DNA of 64,000 bases from Mariannaea sp. PMI_226. Lineage: Eukaryota; Ascomycota; Sordariomycetes; Hypocreales; Nectriaceae. A program made the position numbers and the translations under genes. Positions 14,915 to 26,905 of the stretch are shown here, one piece after another. The stretch spans positions 1,370,501 through 1,434,500 of the forward strand of contig JANFOG010000003.1 of assembly GCA_024336345.1 (NCBI GenBank). Reading direction: 5' to 3'. The notes under the pieces were generated by a model, which made no database searches, was not told where the DNA came from, and saw only the letters and a program-made list of their open reading frames with translations. Positions within the stretch are counted from its first letter, which is position 1, and the number at the start of each line of letters is the position of its first letter.

Positions 14915-15501
14915 ATACATCCCCTTCCCCTCTACTCCTCTTTCCCCTACTCCTCTTCCCCCCCTTCCTCTCCAACGAAAGGCAGCCATTTGGAACAAGG
15001 CGAAGTTGATGTTTGGGAGAGTGGAACTCAGCAATCACGGAGGAGCTGTTAGTTACACTGCATCACACTTGTTCTGCGAGATACAAACAACGTCCCGCGG
15101 TACGAGAGCCTACTGTACCTCCTGCTCTCCGTACCGTACGGACAGTACAGTACAACAGTGGCCGACTTGGCCTGTTAAGGTACTGTGCTGTCTCCGTAAT
15201 TCGATGGATGCTTCATCTTTTCTCTTGGGGGCATGCATTCTCGGGCCGCTGCATACTGGTCTTCTCTGCGTCTACTCCCTCCTCCTCTTCCTCCTCTTCG
15301 TCGTCGTCCTCCTTTCCGTCCTCCCGTCTCTATATTGCTGTTTCTTGCCCTGTCCTGTTGCTTCTCTTCCTCTTGCACGTCCTGCAGCTTGCCGTTGCCT
15401 CGCCCGCATGTCTCTCTGGTTTGTCTCCCCCCCCCCCCTCCACTCCATCCCACTCTCGTCAATCGTTTGTCTCGTCCCAACACCAAGCTCTCGGTGAAAG
15501 C

Positions 15502-15511
15502 TATTTAAATA
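15502..15511 (+). promoter_or_regulatory. TATA-like palindrome TATTTAAATA
   Basis: A perfect 10-bp AT palindrome lies about 300 bases upstream of the ATG at 15814, just before a long CT-rich stretch. That arrangement fits a core promoter with a pyrimidine-rich transcription start region. It was judged by position and composition only. Confidence 0.35.
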
Positions 15512-15813
15512 CGGCCGGAGTCCTCCCCACTAATGAATGGTTCGGCAAAGTTCAAAACACCCAACAACATTCACTTTCTTTCTTAGGCTTCTCTTGCTCT
15601 CTCGGTGATTTGTGGTTTGTTTCTTCTGGCCTTGATTTGCCTGGCCCTGTCTAATCTTTGCCCTCCCCTTGCATCTCTTCGCTTTGACTCGCTTTGCGTT
15701 GCCTCACCTAGCCAATCCAGGTTCAAATCTGCCTGGCCCATTTTCATCCCCCCCCCTTTGTTATTCTCTCACCCTTGCTTAACGAATCCTTTCCCTTTTC
15801 CACGGCCTTGGGT

Positions 15814-18122
15814 ATGGAAGATCTCGCAACAACGGCGCTTTTGCCGATCAGATCTAGCACACCCCTCGACCTTCAGTTCCCTGTCGATGACCTCATCTTT
15901 CTTGAGCCTCTCTGCTGCGTCTGTGTCAGATCCTTCAAGGGTGGCGATTCTGTTGTTGCCAGTACTCTCCCCCTCCCCCCCTTTTCCACCCAATTCTTTT
16001 ATGTCTCTCCCGTGCATCAAACTCTAACGGTTGACAGTTACTGGTTGCGAGAACACCCTGGATCACTTCCTTGTGCGGAAGAGCAGTGTGCCATTCCCCC
16101 ATGAATTCCCCGCCGTCAATGTCTCCGAGCTGGCATGGCGCCGTTGCCAAGACATAGATGAGGCTCTCGGCTTCTACACTCCGAACATGGACAACCCCGA
16201 GTCTAGTGTTGCCACTATGCATTCAGAGTGTTATGATTGCCTCCCCTGGCTGGCAAACAAGCCTGAGAAGTTCAAAATGTTCCGTTGGATGATATTGTGC
16301 CGAACTCCCTTCACATGCGCCCCTTCACAAACTGTTTCTCCTGTACCTCCCAACCCAGTTCCGCTAATGACTCGCCTCGATAATGGAGAGTATTCAATGA
16401 TTACGGGGGATTATGCGTCTCAGGTCAGAGACGAGATCTATATACTCAGAAGAGCCCTCGATATGCAGCTTTTCCTTCGTGGTATGGGTGAGGTCTGCGC
16501 ACCTTCTACGAAAACCCTTCTCAGTCTCGTCGAGCGCTGGTCTCGGGGGAACGGAACAGCAAAGATGGTGTCGCCAAGCAAGCTCCGACGCCGGAGTACC
16601 CTGATCTGGCGTATCACTATGGATGAGTATGGGATCAGTGAGATCGAACGACTCGCAGCAAGACCGCAGCCATTCAGGGAGTGGAAGGATCCAGCTGAAG
16701 CCTATACGATAGTCGATGAAAACATAGCTAAGGATATCCAAGTGGTGATCAAGGTAATACCATCCAATTTTCGTATTCTTACCCGACCCCCATACCCCTT
16801 GAAAGAATAGGAATCTAACTGCTTTGTTAGTTTGGACTTGCTCGACTAGAGCTACCAATGAACTGCAGTGGTTTGCAGATCTGGGATACACCCTCCCCGC
16901 CTCAACCTGAGGTGATCGTCCATCTTCCTCAGGGATCTCGTTCCCATCATCCTCTGCCCCCAGTCCTGCTCGAGGACTGGAGGATGGACGGGGGAGGCGA
17001 GCTGAATCTGAGTGACCTTTCGAGTAATCTCTGGATATACAGACGACTTTTTATGAAAGATCTCTATGCATCCAGGATTTTATTGAACTCCTTCCGTCAC
17101 TTTTACACCATTGACCTCACATCAGGTCTAACATTGCTCTATGATGACCAGAAGAGGATTGTGGATATGTACCCGGGCTTTTTGACTCTCACAAACGACC
17201 TGGGTTATCCTCCACGCCGTACTTATAACATCTCCTACATACATTTGCCCCTTGCACCCCAAGATGAGATTGAAGAGATTAGCGCCAAAGGCATTTTGAT
17301 TCCGGCTCTTCCTAACCCAGACACGTATCAAACCATTGACTTCACAGTGAGTATCTACAAGGTCCCCCCTGCCTCAATTCCTCAAGAATTTCCATTGACT
17401 CAGTACTGCATTAGATTGTGACAAAGCTGGCGGGGGAGGTTCATATTGGCCCAGACAATCTCGACAACCAGAAAAGGCCGTATCCTGCGCCCTTACCATT
17501 AAGTTCCATGCGTTCCTACAAACCACTGCATATGGTGTATGGAAAACGAGGTAAGGATGATCGAATCGACGTTGTCGGCGCTATTCCAGCTCCAAACGCA
17601 CAGACAGGTATACGGCAGTTCAACGGATTCAGGCAAAGCCCTGCTCCTGTCAACGAACTGCTACCCTCTTTCTACTCGGAGGCTCCCTTGAGGCATGTTG
17701 AGCGGGTTGATCTCTTCGGGGACCAAGAACACGTCATTGGCCTAATTCTGTACTACCAAAATGGAGCCAAGCGGGCCATGGGAGAGTACCGGCCAGGAAT
17801 GACAGCAACCAGAATTGTGGACAATCCCATCAGAGTCTACATCGACATGGACATGAAGAATGATTCATTCAAGAACATTGACTTCCTGGACGATAAGGAC
17901 CACCAGGCTCACTGCTGTGCAGAGAACTGTTTCGAGATGAAAGGTCTTCTGACCCTTCGGTGGGATCGGGAGGCCATTCCAGAGTCCGAGGAAATTCACT
18001 TCTCGTCGCAGTTCCGCATCGAGACCAGTGACCGGATGTTTCCTACGGATCATCCATGGAATCCGTGGGAGCGACTGGGCTTGGCCCCTGAGACAAGGAA
18101 ACCAAAAAGTTGTGCGACTTAA
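15814..18122 (+). CDS. Fungal protein of unknown function, 688 aa
   Basis: I do not recognise a named domain. Model: join(15814..15940, 16038..16753, 16831..17346, 17415..18122); phases are 1, 0 and 0, and all introns have standard ends (97, 77 and 68 nt). Coding quality is convincing: long open exons join in frame and the composition is ordinary for a soluble protein. The N-terminus has clustered cysteines (EPLCCVCVRSF). The middle is Arg/Trp-rich with alternating hydrophobics. From about residue 547 the segment HVERVDLFGDQEHVIGLILY, then YQNGAKRAMGEYRPG, resembles the beta-rich C-terminal segments seen in many uncharacterised fungal proteins. No signal peptide or membrane span is evident. 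The start at 15814 is the first ATG that reads into the conserved-looking exon; an additional 5' exon cannot be excluded. Confidence 0.72.
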
Positions 18123-21100
18123 TTGTTCCTGATTTTTCCCTGCCCATTTTTAACGAATTTCTTTGCGCATTTCCTTTCTGTTTCAACTGTGTTATTTCCT
18201 TCTATACTTCCCTTGCATCCTTTTTCTCGCCAAAAAAGAAAATGGCTTCTTAGCAACTGGTTCTGAGTGACATTGGGACAACTACAGAGAAACTCAAGCG
18301 TTTCGTTGGTACTACGGGGTAGCTTAACAAGGAGGGTAGGCTACCTGTAATGACTCTTTCGCCCTTGATGACTATTTCTGGATCACAAAGTTAATGAGGG
18401 TAGATTGTCTCAAAATAAAGGAACAATTGGCATGGTCATGACGGAAGGTATCTAGGTAGTAAATTGGAGTTTCCTGTTGTCGAATACTTTCGCTTCAAAT
18501 ATCTACCGTGGTATCAATTACAGCAGGGTGCGTATACACATGATTCAGATGGTACGTCTTCGCGCCACAGTAGACCGACAAACAATCATGTTCATATTGT
18601 TGAGTGACTGGTTTACTCAAATCTCGCCTCCAGCGTCGCAGAGGATGTAACACAAACGGCAGCGTGGCAGAGGAAACTGCGTTCACTGGCCACAGCACTT
18701 TGTGCAGCTTCACCGAGTTACCAGACTTTTCATACTGGATAACACTCAGCTGGGGACTGAGGCGCACGTATAATGACGCACGAAGAACCAAATTGAACCA
18801 AGGGCGACCAGTGTTTGAAGACACTTACTGAGGAGGGGTAGTTGACGCCACCACCCGCAGTATATATTTTTTTCTTTTTACCAACGCATGTTTTTTTTAT
18901 GAGTGGACAACTGAAGTTTCATGTGTTTTCCTTTTCTCATATGCGGGGTGGCGCAGGACTGTCTGTCTGTTAGTGACCACGGCTTTTTTCGAAGCCCAAG
19001 GAGGACCGTGTTCTTCTAAGTCAACCAGAAGGTTGGCTTGATCGGTGGCATGGCACCCGAAAACCGGGGCCTTGGAATGTTCTTAGCCAGAAATCTGATC
19101 TCAAGTCTACCTTGAGGCGCAGCAATCGATGCCTCCATGGCTAGAGGAGAGAAAGAGAGGAGACGCCCCGGGGGGGCATGGCTCTGGATGAACTTGCTTG
19201 AAACCCCCCTCTCACTAAAACTATGCAGTGGTGTCTGGAATTGAACCAGTCAACGATAGCCATGGACAGGATCAGCAGTGCAGTGAACTCCATTGTCCCA
19301 AGCATAGCAACCCGGATATGGGGGCGAGAGGCCTGCACTGGCTCTGCTTTGCCCCTCCCTTCACTGAGTATATCCACCCACCCCTCCTGTCTTGCACTGT
19401 TCGTCCGTGTGCCATCCACGGGAAGAAGGTCGAGAAGGTTGGATCGACTGAAATGCCAGCTCAGAACGTCCATGGCCGATCAGCACTAGCAATCCCGTCC
19501 CGCGGCCGTCACCAGTTTGTCAACTGTCTCACTTCCATTGCCAAAGTGATGGGCGGTGGGCTAAAGGGCCGATGTTACCTTTGGTGCCCGAGGATTTCGA
19601 ACCTTCAAATTTGTCAGAGACTCGCCTTGTGTATCCAGTTAGGTAAATATCTTGGAGATGATATCGAGGAGATCCAGGTAAGCCCAAAAAGCATAGAGTG
19701 TTTGGCCTGAAGCTCCTATGGGGGGAAGATGCTTATTGGGCGAGAAACCGGGCGAGGTGTGTCTGGGTTGAGAAACAATGGCAATGGAGCTACATCCTTG
19801 CATCTGGGTTTTACGCGAAGGATTTCTCGCACATTTCCACCCTCCCCCTCGTATTTTCGAGAGTGAGTGAACGATGACCAATTATTTCGAACAGGCGACA
19901 GTGGCGAAGATGGCTGCACAGTTGCATACTTCCATGTTGCCCAGCTGTGTTTGCCTGAACGCTTGGGTACATGAGCCTCGAGAGAAGCATCCAATAGCAA
20001 ATTTACAAGGTATAAGAATATACGATGTGGAGTATTTCCGTGAAGAGTGCTGGGTGTAATCGTAACCTTGTTGAGTACGACAAATGCAGCGTTGAGGATG
20101 TAATAATGTCGTATCTTGCCCAGACCTGTTTTGAAGTTTCACAGTGTCATCGATGCACCCTCCTGAAACTGTGGTATACTTGGTTTTATCTTATACAAAC
20201 TGTGTATTTGGGGCATGGACGCGAGAAACACCATGCTGCTGGCGAATATCTTTCATCGGAGACTAACTTACAGTAAATGTGGTTGCTGCAAGCTTGTAGG
20301 CAGCAAGTAGAGTGTATTGAAGAAAAGCCACCTAAACACAGACACTGCAGAGCGCAAATTTGGAAAGGGCAATGATCTGCAAAGAACAATGACCAATACT
20401 ATCCAGTTCCAATGGAGGGGAAAAGGATGCCAAAATTGAAGATAGACAACACACACATCAATAACTAGGAGCTCCAGTTTCAGCCCAACTAGGGTACAGT
20501 ATGACGCTGAGACAACCGTCATCAGGGAAGAGAATTATTGCACAGATGGGCTGTGTCTATGTAGTTTTATTGCTGTCAAATGAATAGAAAGAGGCGAATA
20601 GAAGAGAAGAGAGATACTGCGTGTATTGCATGTTTTGTCTGTACTTCCTGCAGAGAGGGCCCATAGTGATCGTGTGTTCGCACCAAATAGGGCGTCTTGA
20701 ACCACCGACGACTTCAGTTCCCTCGAGGTACCAACGTACATGCTATGCACAGGAATATAATACTCCGCAGAGGGATGTACGGAGCGCATATTGTTTGGTT
20801 TGCATTGAAATATGCGGGCTGTCACGAGTTCGTTGTTTGCTTTTGCGAGGAGACCGGGGTGAGAAGCAAGCCCTCCAAAAGACATTCTGACGTTCTTTGC
20901 TTCCACATCAAGCCCTGTTGGTTCACTGTCTCTATCTTTGTATTTCTCCTATTACACCAACTACCCTTGTCTCTCACACCCGGGGCTCAACTCTTGTTGT
21001 ATGGATGCTGCGCTGCTTCACACCCTCATGTCCCCCGCCTCCGGCATCCAAGAAGTAATAACCGTTTTCGTACATCGTGCACCCATTTGAATGCACCTTT

Positions 21101-24100
21101 TCAGTCGCGACACAGGGCTCATAGTACTTCGGAAAGAAAGCCTTTTATGGATTTGTTTCTAATTCTTCCTTGTACCTTTTCTTCCGCCCCCCGAAACAAC
21201 GTGCAGGCAGACATAAGACACGGACACGGGCAAGGGCCTGGACACGGACACAAAACACAGACACAGAAAGAGAGAGACACGGCAGCCAGCCTGAGTCATC
21301 TTGTGTAACCACCGCTAGCTAGCGCATGAGACTCGAGAAAATACAGGCCTTGAGCCGAGAAACATGGCTTCAGATCACGGACTTCACCCCCCCTCACCCT
21401 TTCACCCCTCAAGCCCCGCATAGTGACACAGAACTCGGGCAGTGGAAGAGACAGAATACAAGTAAATGGCTTGGGAATTAATTGAAGCCATCATAGCCTA
21501 TCAATACACAGCCTTATCCTGCAGACCTACTGCTTCTCCTCACCCCAACTCTTTCGACTGCATATGTTTGCGTCTACTGCATCACGCCTGGAAGTTGAGT
21601 CCCCGTCCCCCAGTTTCTGAATGACATGCCAGTATCCATTTGACCTCATGCATACACACTGTGGTGATCTCAGATGATGGTACTTGTTGAGCAAGTACCT
21701 AGGACCGTCCGAGCTTGCACGGAGTACTTTCGTTCATATTCGTCTCATTTATCGGTATTGCCATCATTTCAAGACCTTTCATGCATCCCCAATTGCAATA
21801 CGACGCTGACATGCAAGTTTTGACTGGTGTTTTGACCCCGCCCTTTTTCCGACCATCGACGATCCATCGAGTCCCTCTTCTAACTATCCGTCCCCCACTC
21901 TCTCAGATGCCTGAGCTCGAAGGGACCCAGATCCCCCCAGGTCCTGGAAATAGAAGGGGGCGGATCGATGGATTTGGCGAGCGGGCCGGCCCTTTTCTTT
22001 GCCCCTTGTTGTTGTGGTTGAACCCCCCGAGCTGCCGTGTTCGTGTGCTAATTCTCACGTCTAAGTGAACTTGGCTTTTCCCAACACACTGGCGGTTAGT
22101 CGTGAGAATTTGAGCCGCATTATTAATCCACCTTTTTTGATGGAGTCAGCTATGGTTTTCTTGACAGTTTCCCCCCAATCGTGCGGCATGATATTGACTA
22201 GTCACACATTTCCTTGGCCCAGACAACGCACTTCTGATGGAGGGTAACACAGAGTCATTGATAGACCAACAGGAAATGAGAAAGAAGAATATAAGGCGGC
22301 AACGCGAGAGGCAGAGGAATTGGCAGTATGACGATACCAGAGCAAGCCACATATTTTTTTCGCCACCACCATCACCACCATTTTGCTCCCACCCCTTCAA
22401 ATCAGAATTTCCTGTTTCCTTTAAGAGTCACTTGGTTCCCTGTACTTCAGTACGTATTTGACTGATACTACTGTCATTTTAGAGACACCGTCTGGATACA
22501 GTATAATGTGCATGCAATATGCAAGTTACATCCTTGAGGCAGGGTTGCCAACATACGGTCAACTAGGCGCGTCCGGAGTGACCACGACTGCGACGACAGT
22601 ATACGGACCGGCCTGAATAAGTGGTTGAGAAGTGATGCGTGCATGAGTGGCTGATTGTCAGTTTCGTTGGCCTTCATCGAGTTTCACCTTGTACCGTACT
22701 TGGGAGGCAGACTTGCCTGTGTCTGAGGCTTTGGGGTTCATCTGATAGGGAAGGAAATTTCAGAGGTCTGATTGTCCCGTGTATCCTCTTTTGTATGGGA
22801 ATAGAACGCGCGGGAATGCTCAACAGTGAGGCGAGAAGGACAGATGGATTCGCTGGCTAGGCAGGGCCTAAATGGCTGCCCGTATGATCTTATTTCTGGT
22901 CTTTGAAGTATTGCAAAAGATTGGACTGGGCTATAGCAGTCATATGTTCAAGAGAGACCTCATTGGAAGCTTTTCAAGCTTTGAGTTCTACCAAAAAAAA
23001 CACCATGTAGGACAAAAACATAAGTGATGCGGACTATAGTACACCATTTCCTTCGGCCAGCGCCCTCTCTCCTAGCGGTGTCGTAGTTTCTCAGGAGTGA
23101 GGTCATGCTGTATCCGTCATGATGACACTCAGAACTCATCTAAAATCTTTATCGCGTTATTCACCACTCCATCTATGCCAGAAAGAATGTTCTCCATGTG
23201 TGAGAAGTGACGTGCTAGTGAGTCTACGCGTCCTGCCCTTCAATTCCGTTGCTTGAACTCGACTTGCTAGTTTTCTGTTTGCAATTGTAAGACGGATATA
23301 TGCTGTGCAAATAGTAGTGGTAAATGGCGTGGGGACTCTTTCTTCTCAATAGGCACAACAGGAATACCCGTCTCATGCTTATCCTCATCATGAAGTAATA
23401 ATAACTGTACTCCCTTCAACCCCCATTCGATAGCTATCACCGTTAATCTCCATTACTGCTGTTCCTATATATTTAATTCTTGTTACTTAATCAGTTGTAA
23501 TAACTAGCTTATGCATCTCGTGATGCCAGTTGACGTATCACTTCAGTTTCGCGGTCTTCTAATAAGGGCCACATCTCTACTTCCAAAGAAATCCTGTGTC
23601 ATGTATTCATATATCCCAATGACAACAATCCCATGCGACTTTGAGAATGGGACAATATCTTTACATATTCAAGTAAGCTGGTTACTGGTCTTCTGGGGCC
23701 TAAAGCTAGCTTCACGAGACAGAATCAGTGATGAAAAGGATATCAGGTGCCTTCAGAAATGTGGCAACCCATATTTTATACACTTCTAAATTGGGGCCTT
23801 GACTATCCTCAACTACCATAACTAATCGGCTACGTATTTCAAGCAATTTCATCGTTTCCCCCGTATGTTTAATAAAAATTGCTTTCATCAGGACTGGTAC
23901 TACGATCCTCAACTCTGCCTCTCTACGCAGAGTATCAGGTCAAATCGAAACCCAGCTTTTCCACCAAAGCAGAAGTCTGAGGACTGATCCTGACATCTCT
24001 TTGCCTTCTTGCTTCAGAGTCTTAGAATTTACCGCTGATCCCGTACCTAAGCACTTATTTGCTCCACATGATCCTGGCCAAATACTCCTTTCCAAGTAGG

Positions 24101-26232
24101 GACCTCAGTCCCAGTAGGATCAAAGACATGGATATATTACAAAAGCCCAACCAAAGGTGTCAAAATGCATGATATTACTGCTTGACAGCCCTTAGGACCC
24201 CTGATACGTAGACTTTAAGTAATAAACCGCAATCCCATTAGAATCCATAATAAGTCTACAAGAATTGGGACAAGCCAGTGGGATGAGAAGAGGAGATAAG
24301 GATGCTAATCTTCCTTGGCTTTTGGCACTAGCATGTCAAAAGATAAAAGAGCCGCTACAGGGATAGGGAAACAAAATTGGATGAATGAAGAAATAAGCTC
24401 GAGATGTTTCCCAGGAAAGAAAATTCCCCTCAAACAAAGAAATAGAGTAAAAATGGCAGACCAAAGATCGCCAGTGTGCGCCAGTCATATACAACGACAC
24501 ACTCTATTGAGCGAGGAGAAGTCAAGAATGAAAGTAAATATAGGGTTGCAGACTGCAGTTGGATGAAGAGTATTCTGATCTGAATCAGAGCTGCTCATTC
24601 TTTTGCTTTTTCTCGAAATGTCCACATCTCGGCTTCGTTAGCAGATCGTGACTGGCTAAGTTCATATGCTAGGCACAGCCAATGGCCAATTCAGTTATGA
24701 CGATGGAGATAATGAAAAGGAGAGCCCGAGTCTTTGTTCATGGAATACCCTGCATAGAGACTAGCTCTATGGCATGGCCTGGTATGCTTCCCAGGGCAAG
24801 TAGGATCGATCGTAAGAGTTTTGAGCTCTCGGTAGCGTCAGAGGTCTGGATCGCTGATTTGTATCTAACGCGGCGTTGCAATTTATATCGAACATTATGA
24901 AGAATTTGAGAGGGTTAAAGTATTATTTCCAAGATTATCTGATACAAGCTCACACCATATCGAGCTTGCTAGTAAGCCACAACGTGGGTAGACTCCGAAC
25001 ATGGTAATCTCTTCCACTCGACGCCAACCCATCAATTACGAACATTAATCTAGCTGTCACAGAATCTTAATAGCCACAAGATATCGGTTGGTCAGTGGCT
25101 TGGTAGACTCTCATGGCACTCACCCTCGGGGCCATGACCCAACCTTCGGGCAGGGTCCTAGACCAGGAGTCACGAAATTATCCCTGCCATGCCCGGGCAT
25201 ACCCCAATTATATGCATGTTGGACGTCGTCTACTTTACCTTTTTGCTACTAATAGGCTGTACGGAACTTAAATGACCGCTGGGAAATGAAATTGTTATTG
25301 GACAGAGGATACGAATCTCGTACGCCGACATGAAGCGATGGGACAGTTGACATCTGCCACAGAATGACAGAATTCGGTTTAAAAATTGCTATAATCTCTC
25401 ATAATCAACCTCTAGTTGTAGATTCAAATGCTCATATCCCAAAAATCCTAGCCAAGATAAAGACCACTAACCAGAATTGAATAGGATCTTTGTGTATTTA
25501 TCAGTGGGCTCACAAATCAACAACCCCCCTCCTAGACCGGTGTTCTTCACAAATCACACTCAGACGTGACCAATTGAACACGAATAAGATAATAAATGTA
25601 CCGCGTCTACTGAATTATACGGCAGAACAGCTGACTGTTGGCAGCAAACTGCACTGTAGCCACACCCACACATACAGACACAAACAGAGGCGAGAGAGGG
25701 AGAGCTTTGGCAGGGCGTGTCCTCAAATCTGGAATAAATTGACTGAGAGAGATATTTTAATAGTAAAACCTTCCCACATCGTTATTCCAATTTCCAGATG
25801 CTTATTTCATTGGTGAAGACATAGGGATGTCGCCACTTGATTCCAGGATCCTCGCATTGCCGGAGCCACCAGTTGAGGTGTGCCGTTGACTGTCATCCAA
25901 ATTACACCTCTTTCAGGGAATTCCTTACTGGTTTGCCCTTGGTTCATATCTATGGACCAGTGATCATGAATTAGGATAGTGTAGAGCTCGACTTATGGGC
26001 AGACCTGTCTGCACCACGAGCGTCAACCAATAGAGCCGGCGAAAATGAATACCACCTTTGCTCATACATCATTCATTCCGACATCCTACTTGAGAAGCGG
26101 AGAGATGGTAGGCACGAAGAGACGTGCCTTGAGCCTTGCTCAATCTCTTCCTTGAACCTTTTCCTGGCGACGTTGACATATCCATTCGTGCAGTTACATC
26201 AGAGTTTGGTACGTTTGTAGTCACATTGATCA
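18123..26232. other. Gene-poor block, partly AT-rich
   Basis: About 8.1 kb carry no convincing gene. The stretch from about 23,000 to 26,100 is visibly richer in A/T than the flanking genes. Open frames (up to 203 aa at 20697-21308 and 160 aa at 19228-19710) lack motifs, spliced continuation and consistent codon choice. A GC-rich patch at about 25125-25210, including the perfect palindrome ATGCCCGGGCAT, stands out. No transposase, reverse transcriptase or terminal repeat was identified, so decayed mobile DNA is only a possibility. Confidence 0.5.
25189..25200. repeat. 12-bp perfect palindrome in a GC-rich patch
   Basis: ATGCCCGGGCAT is its own reverse complement. It lies at the end of a roughly 80-base GC-rich patch inside AT-rich, gene-free DNA. 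It could form a small hairpin or be a remnant of a mobile element end; neither is shown. Confidence 0.6.
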
Positions 26233-26905
26233 TTATTTGGGATGAGTGTATTGTGCCGGTATCTGTACATGATCCGGGAAGTCGATTGCCTTTGGGTGCG
26301 CCATATTTCCGTCGAGTAGATACGTAATGCAGACAATCTTGATGTTTCCAAGACCCTTCATCTTGACGCCGGTGTTAGTCAGGATCATGACGCTGTTCGG
26401 CTCCCAGTTCAGGGACTCGCCCTTTTCGCTCCCTCGTCTTATCAATTCAACTTCAGCGGTTGTGAGGCTCAGTGACACCAGGACTGATGTGTAGTTGCGG
26501 TTGGGCCAGAGAGAGCAAAGACCTTCAAGGCGACAGATCTCGGGGTTAATGTAAGGGCGCCACAAGTTTGCTACCCATATATCGTGCTTCTTTGCCCATT
26601 CTGAAATATGTGGGACCTGATTTTGTTATCAAACCATTAAGTTAGTTGAATAAAAATAAGACTAGACAGTAAATAATAATAAAGAAAATGAAAATGAAAA
26701 ACATGGGGAAAGGGGCGATTGATCATACAAGAGCTTGGACAATCATGTGGATAAGTTCGTAGATGGACGGGGTGAAGACGTGATTGATCAACTGGCCCTT
26801 CTGGAACGTGCGCTTCGAGATAATCAGGTCAATGTTTGCCTCCTGGCGTAGCTCGCTAATCTCGTCGCCAAAGGCGACAAGCTGATGATTGGGTTCGAAG
26901 TCCAT
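26233..26905 (-). CDS. Hypothetical protein, two exons, 5' end uncertain
   Basis: I do not recognise this protein. Model: complement(join(26233..26616, 26729..26905)), at least 186 aa, with a 112-nt phase-0 intron (GTATGA donor, ATCAG acceptor, CTAAC in between). Both exons look coding, and they join across the intron as IVQAL|VPHISEWAKKHDIW. The frame stays open upstream of 26905 (to about 27067) through a pyrimidine-rich stretch. A further 5' exon containing VVVTLLQEPTYE is therefore possible, but its splice phases did not match the best acceptor. The protein looks soluble, with no signal peptide or membrane span in the part seen. It is isolated, with gene-poor DNA on both sides. Confidence 0.5.

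Larger units (their letters stand above)
12479..15813. other. Divergent intergenic region rich in CA and CT repeats
   Basis: This 3.3 kb region carries the promoters of the methyltransferase (leftward) and the 688-aa protein gene (rightward). It holds three CA-rich arrays (listed separately) and very pyrimidine-rich DNA from about 15270 to 15800. Open frames of up to 213 aa inside it encode low-complexity Ser/Leu/Pro or Thr/His strings that simply reflect the CT and CA runs. No gene is supported. Confidence 0.6.

Noticed and set aside
15006..15654. Overlapping 163- and 213-aa open frames upstream of the 688-aa gene
   Set aside because: They run through (TCC)n and CT-rich DNA and encode Ser/Leu/Pro strings. 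They have no splice link to the downstream gene and are explained by the pyrimidine-rich leader.
19225..19260. tRNA-like T-arm on the minus strand (CTGG-TTCAATT-CCAG)
   Set aside because: No matching acceptor, D-arm or anticodon arm could be found upstream, so it is a chance stem.
19228..19710. 160-aa open frame, with a competing 110-aa frame on the other strand
   Set aside because: Neither strand shows a family motif or consistent codon use, so a gene cannot be supported.
20697..21308. 203-aa open frame, plus strand
   Set aside because: No motif. The composition shifts along its length and ends in ACACGG-type low-complexity repeats; no supporting splice structure was found.
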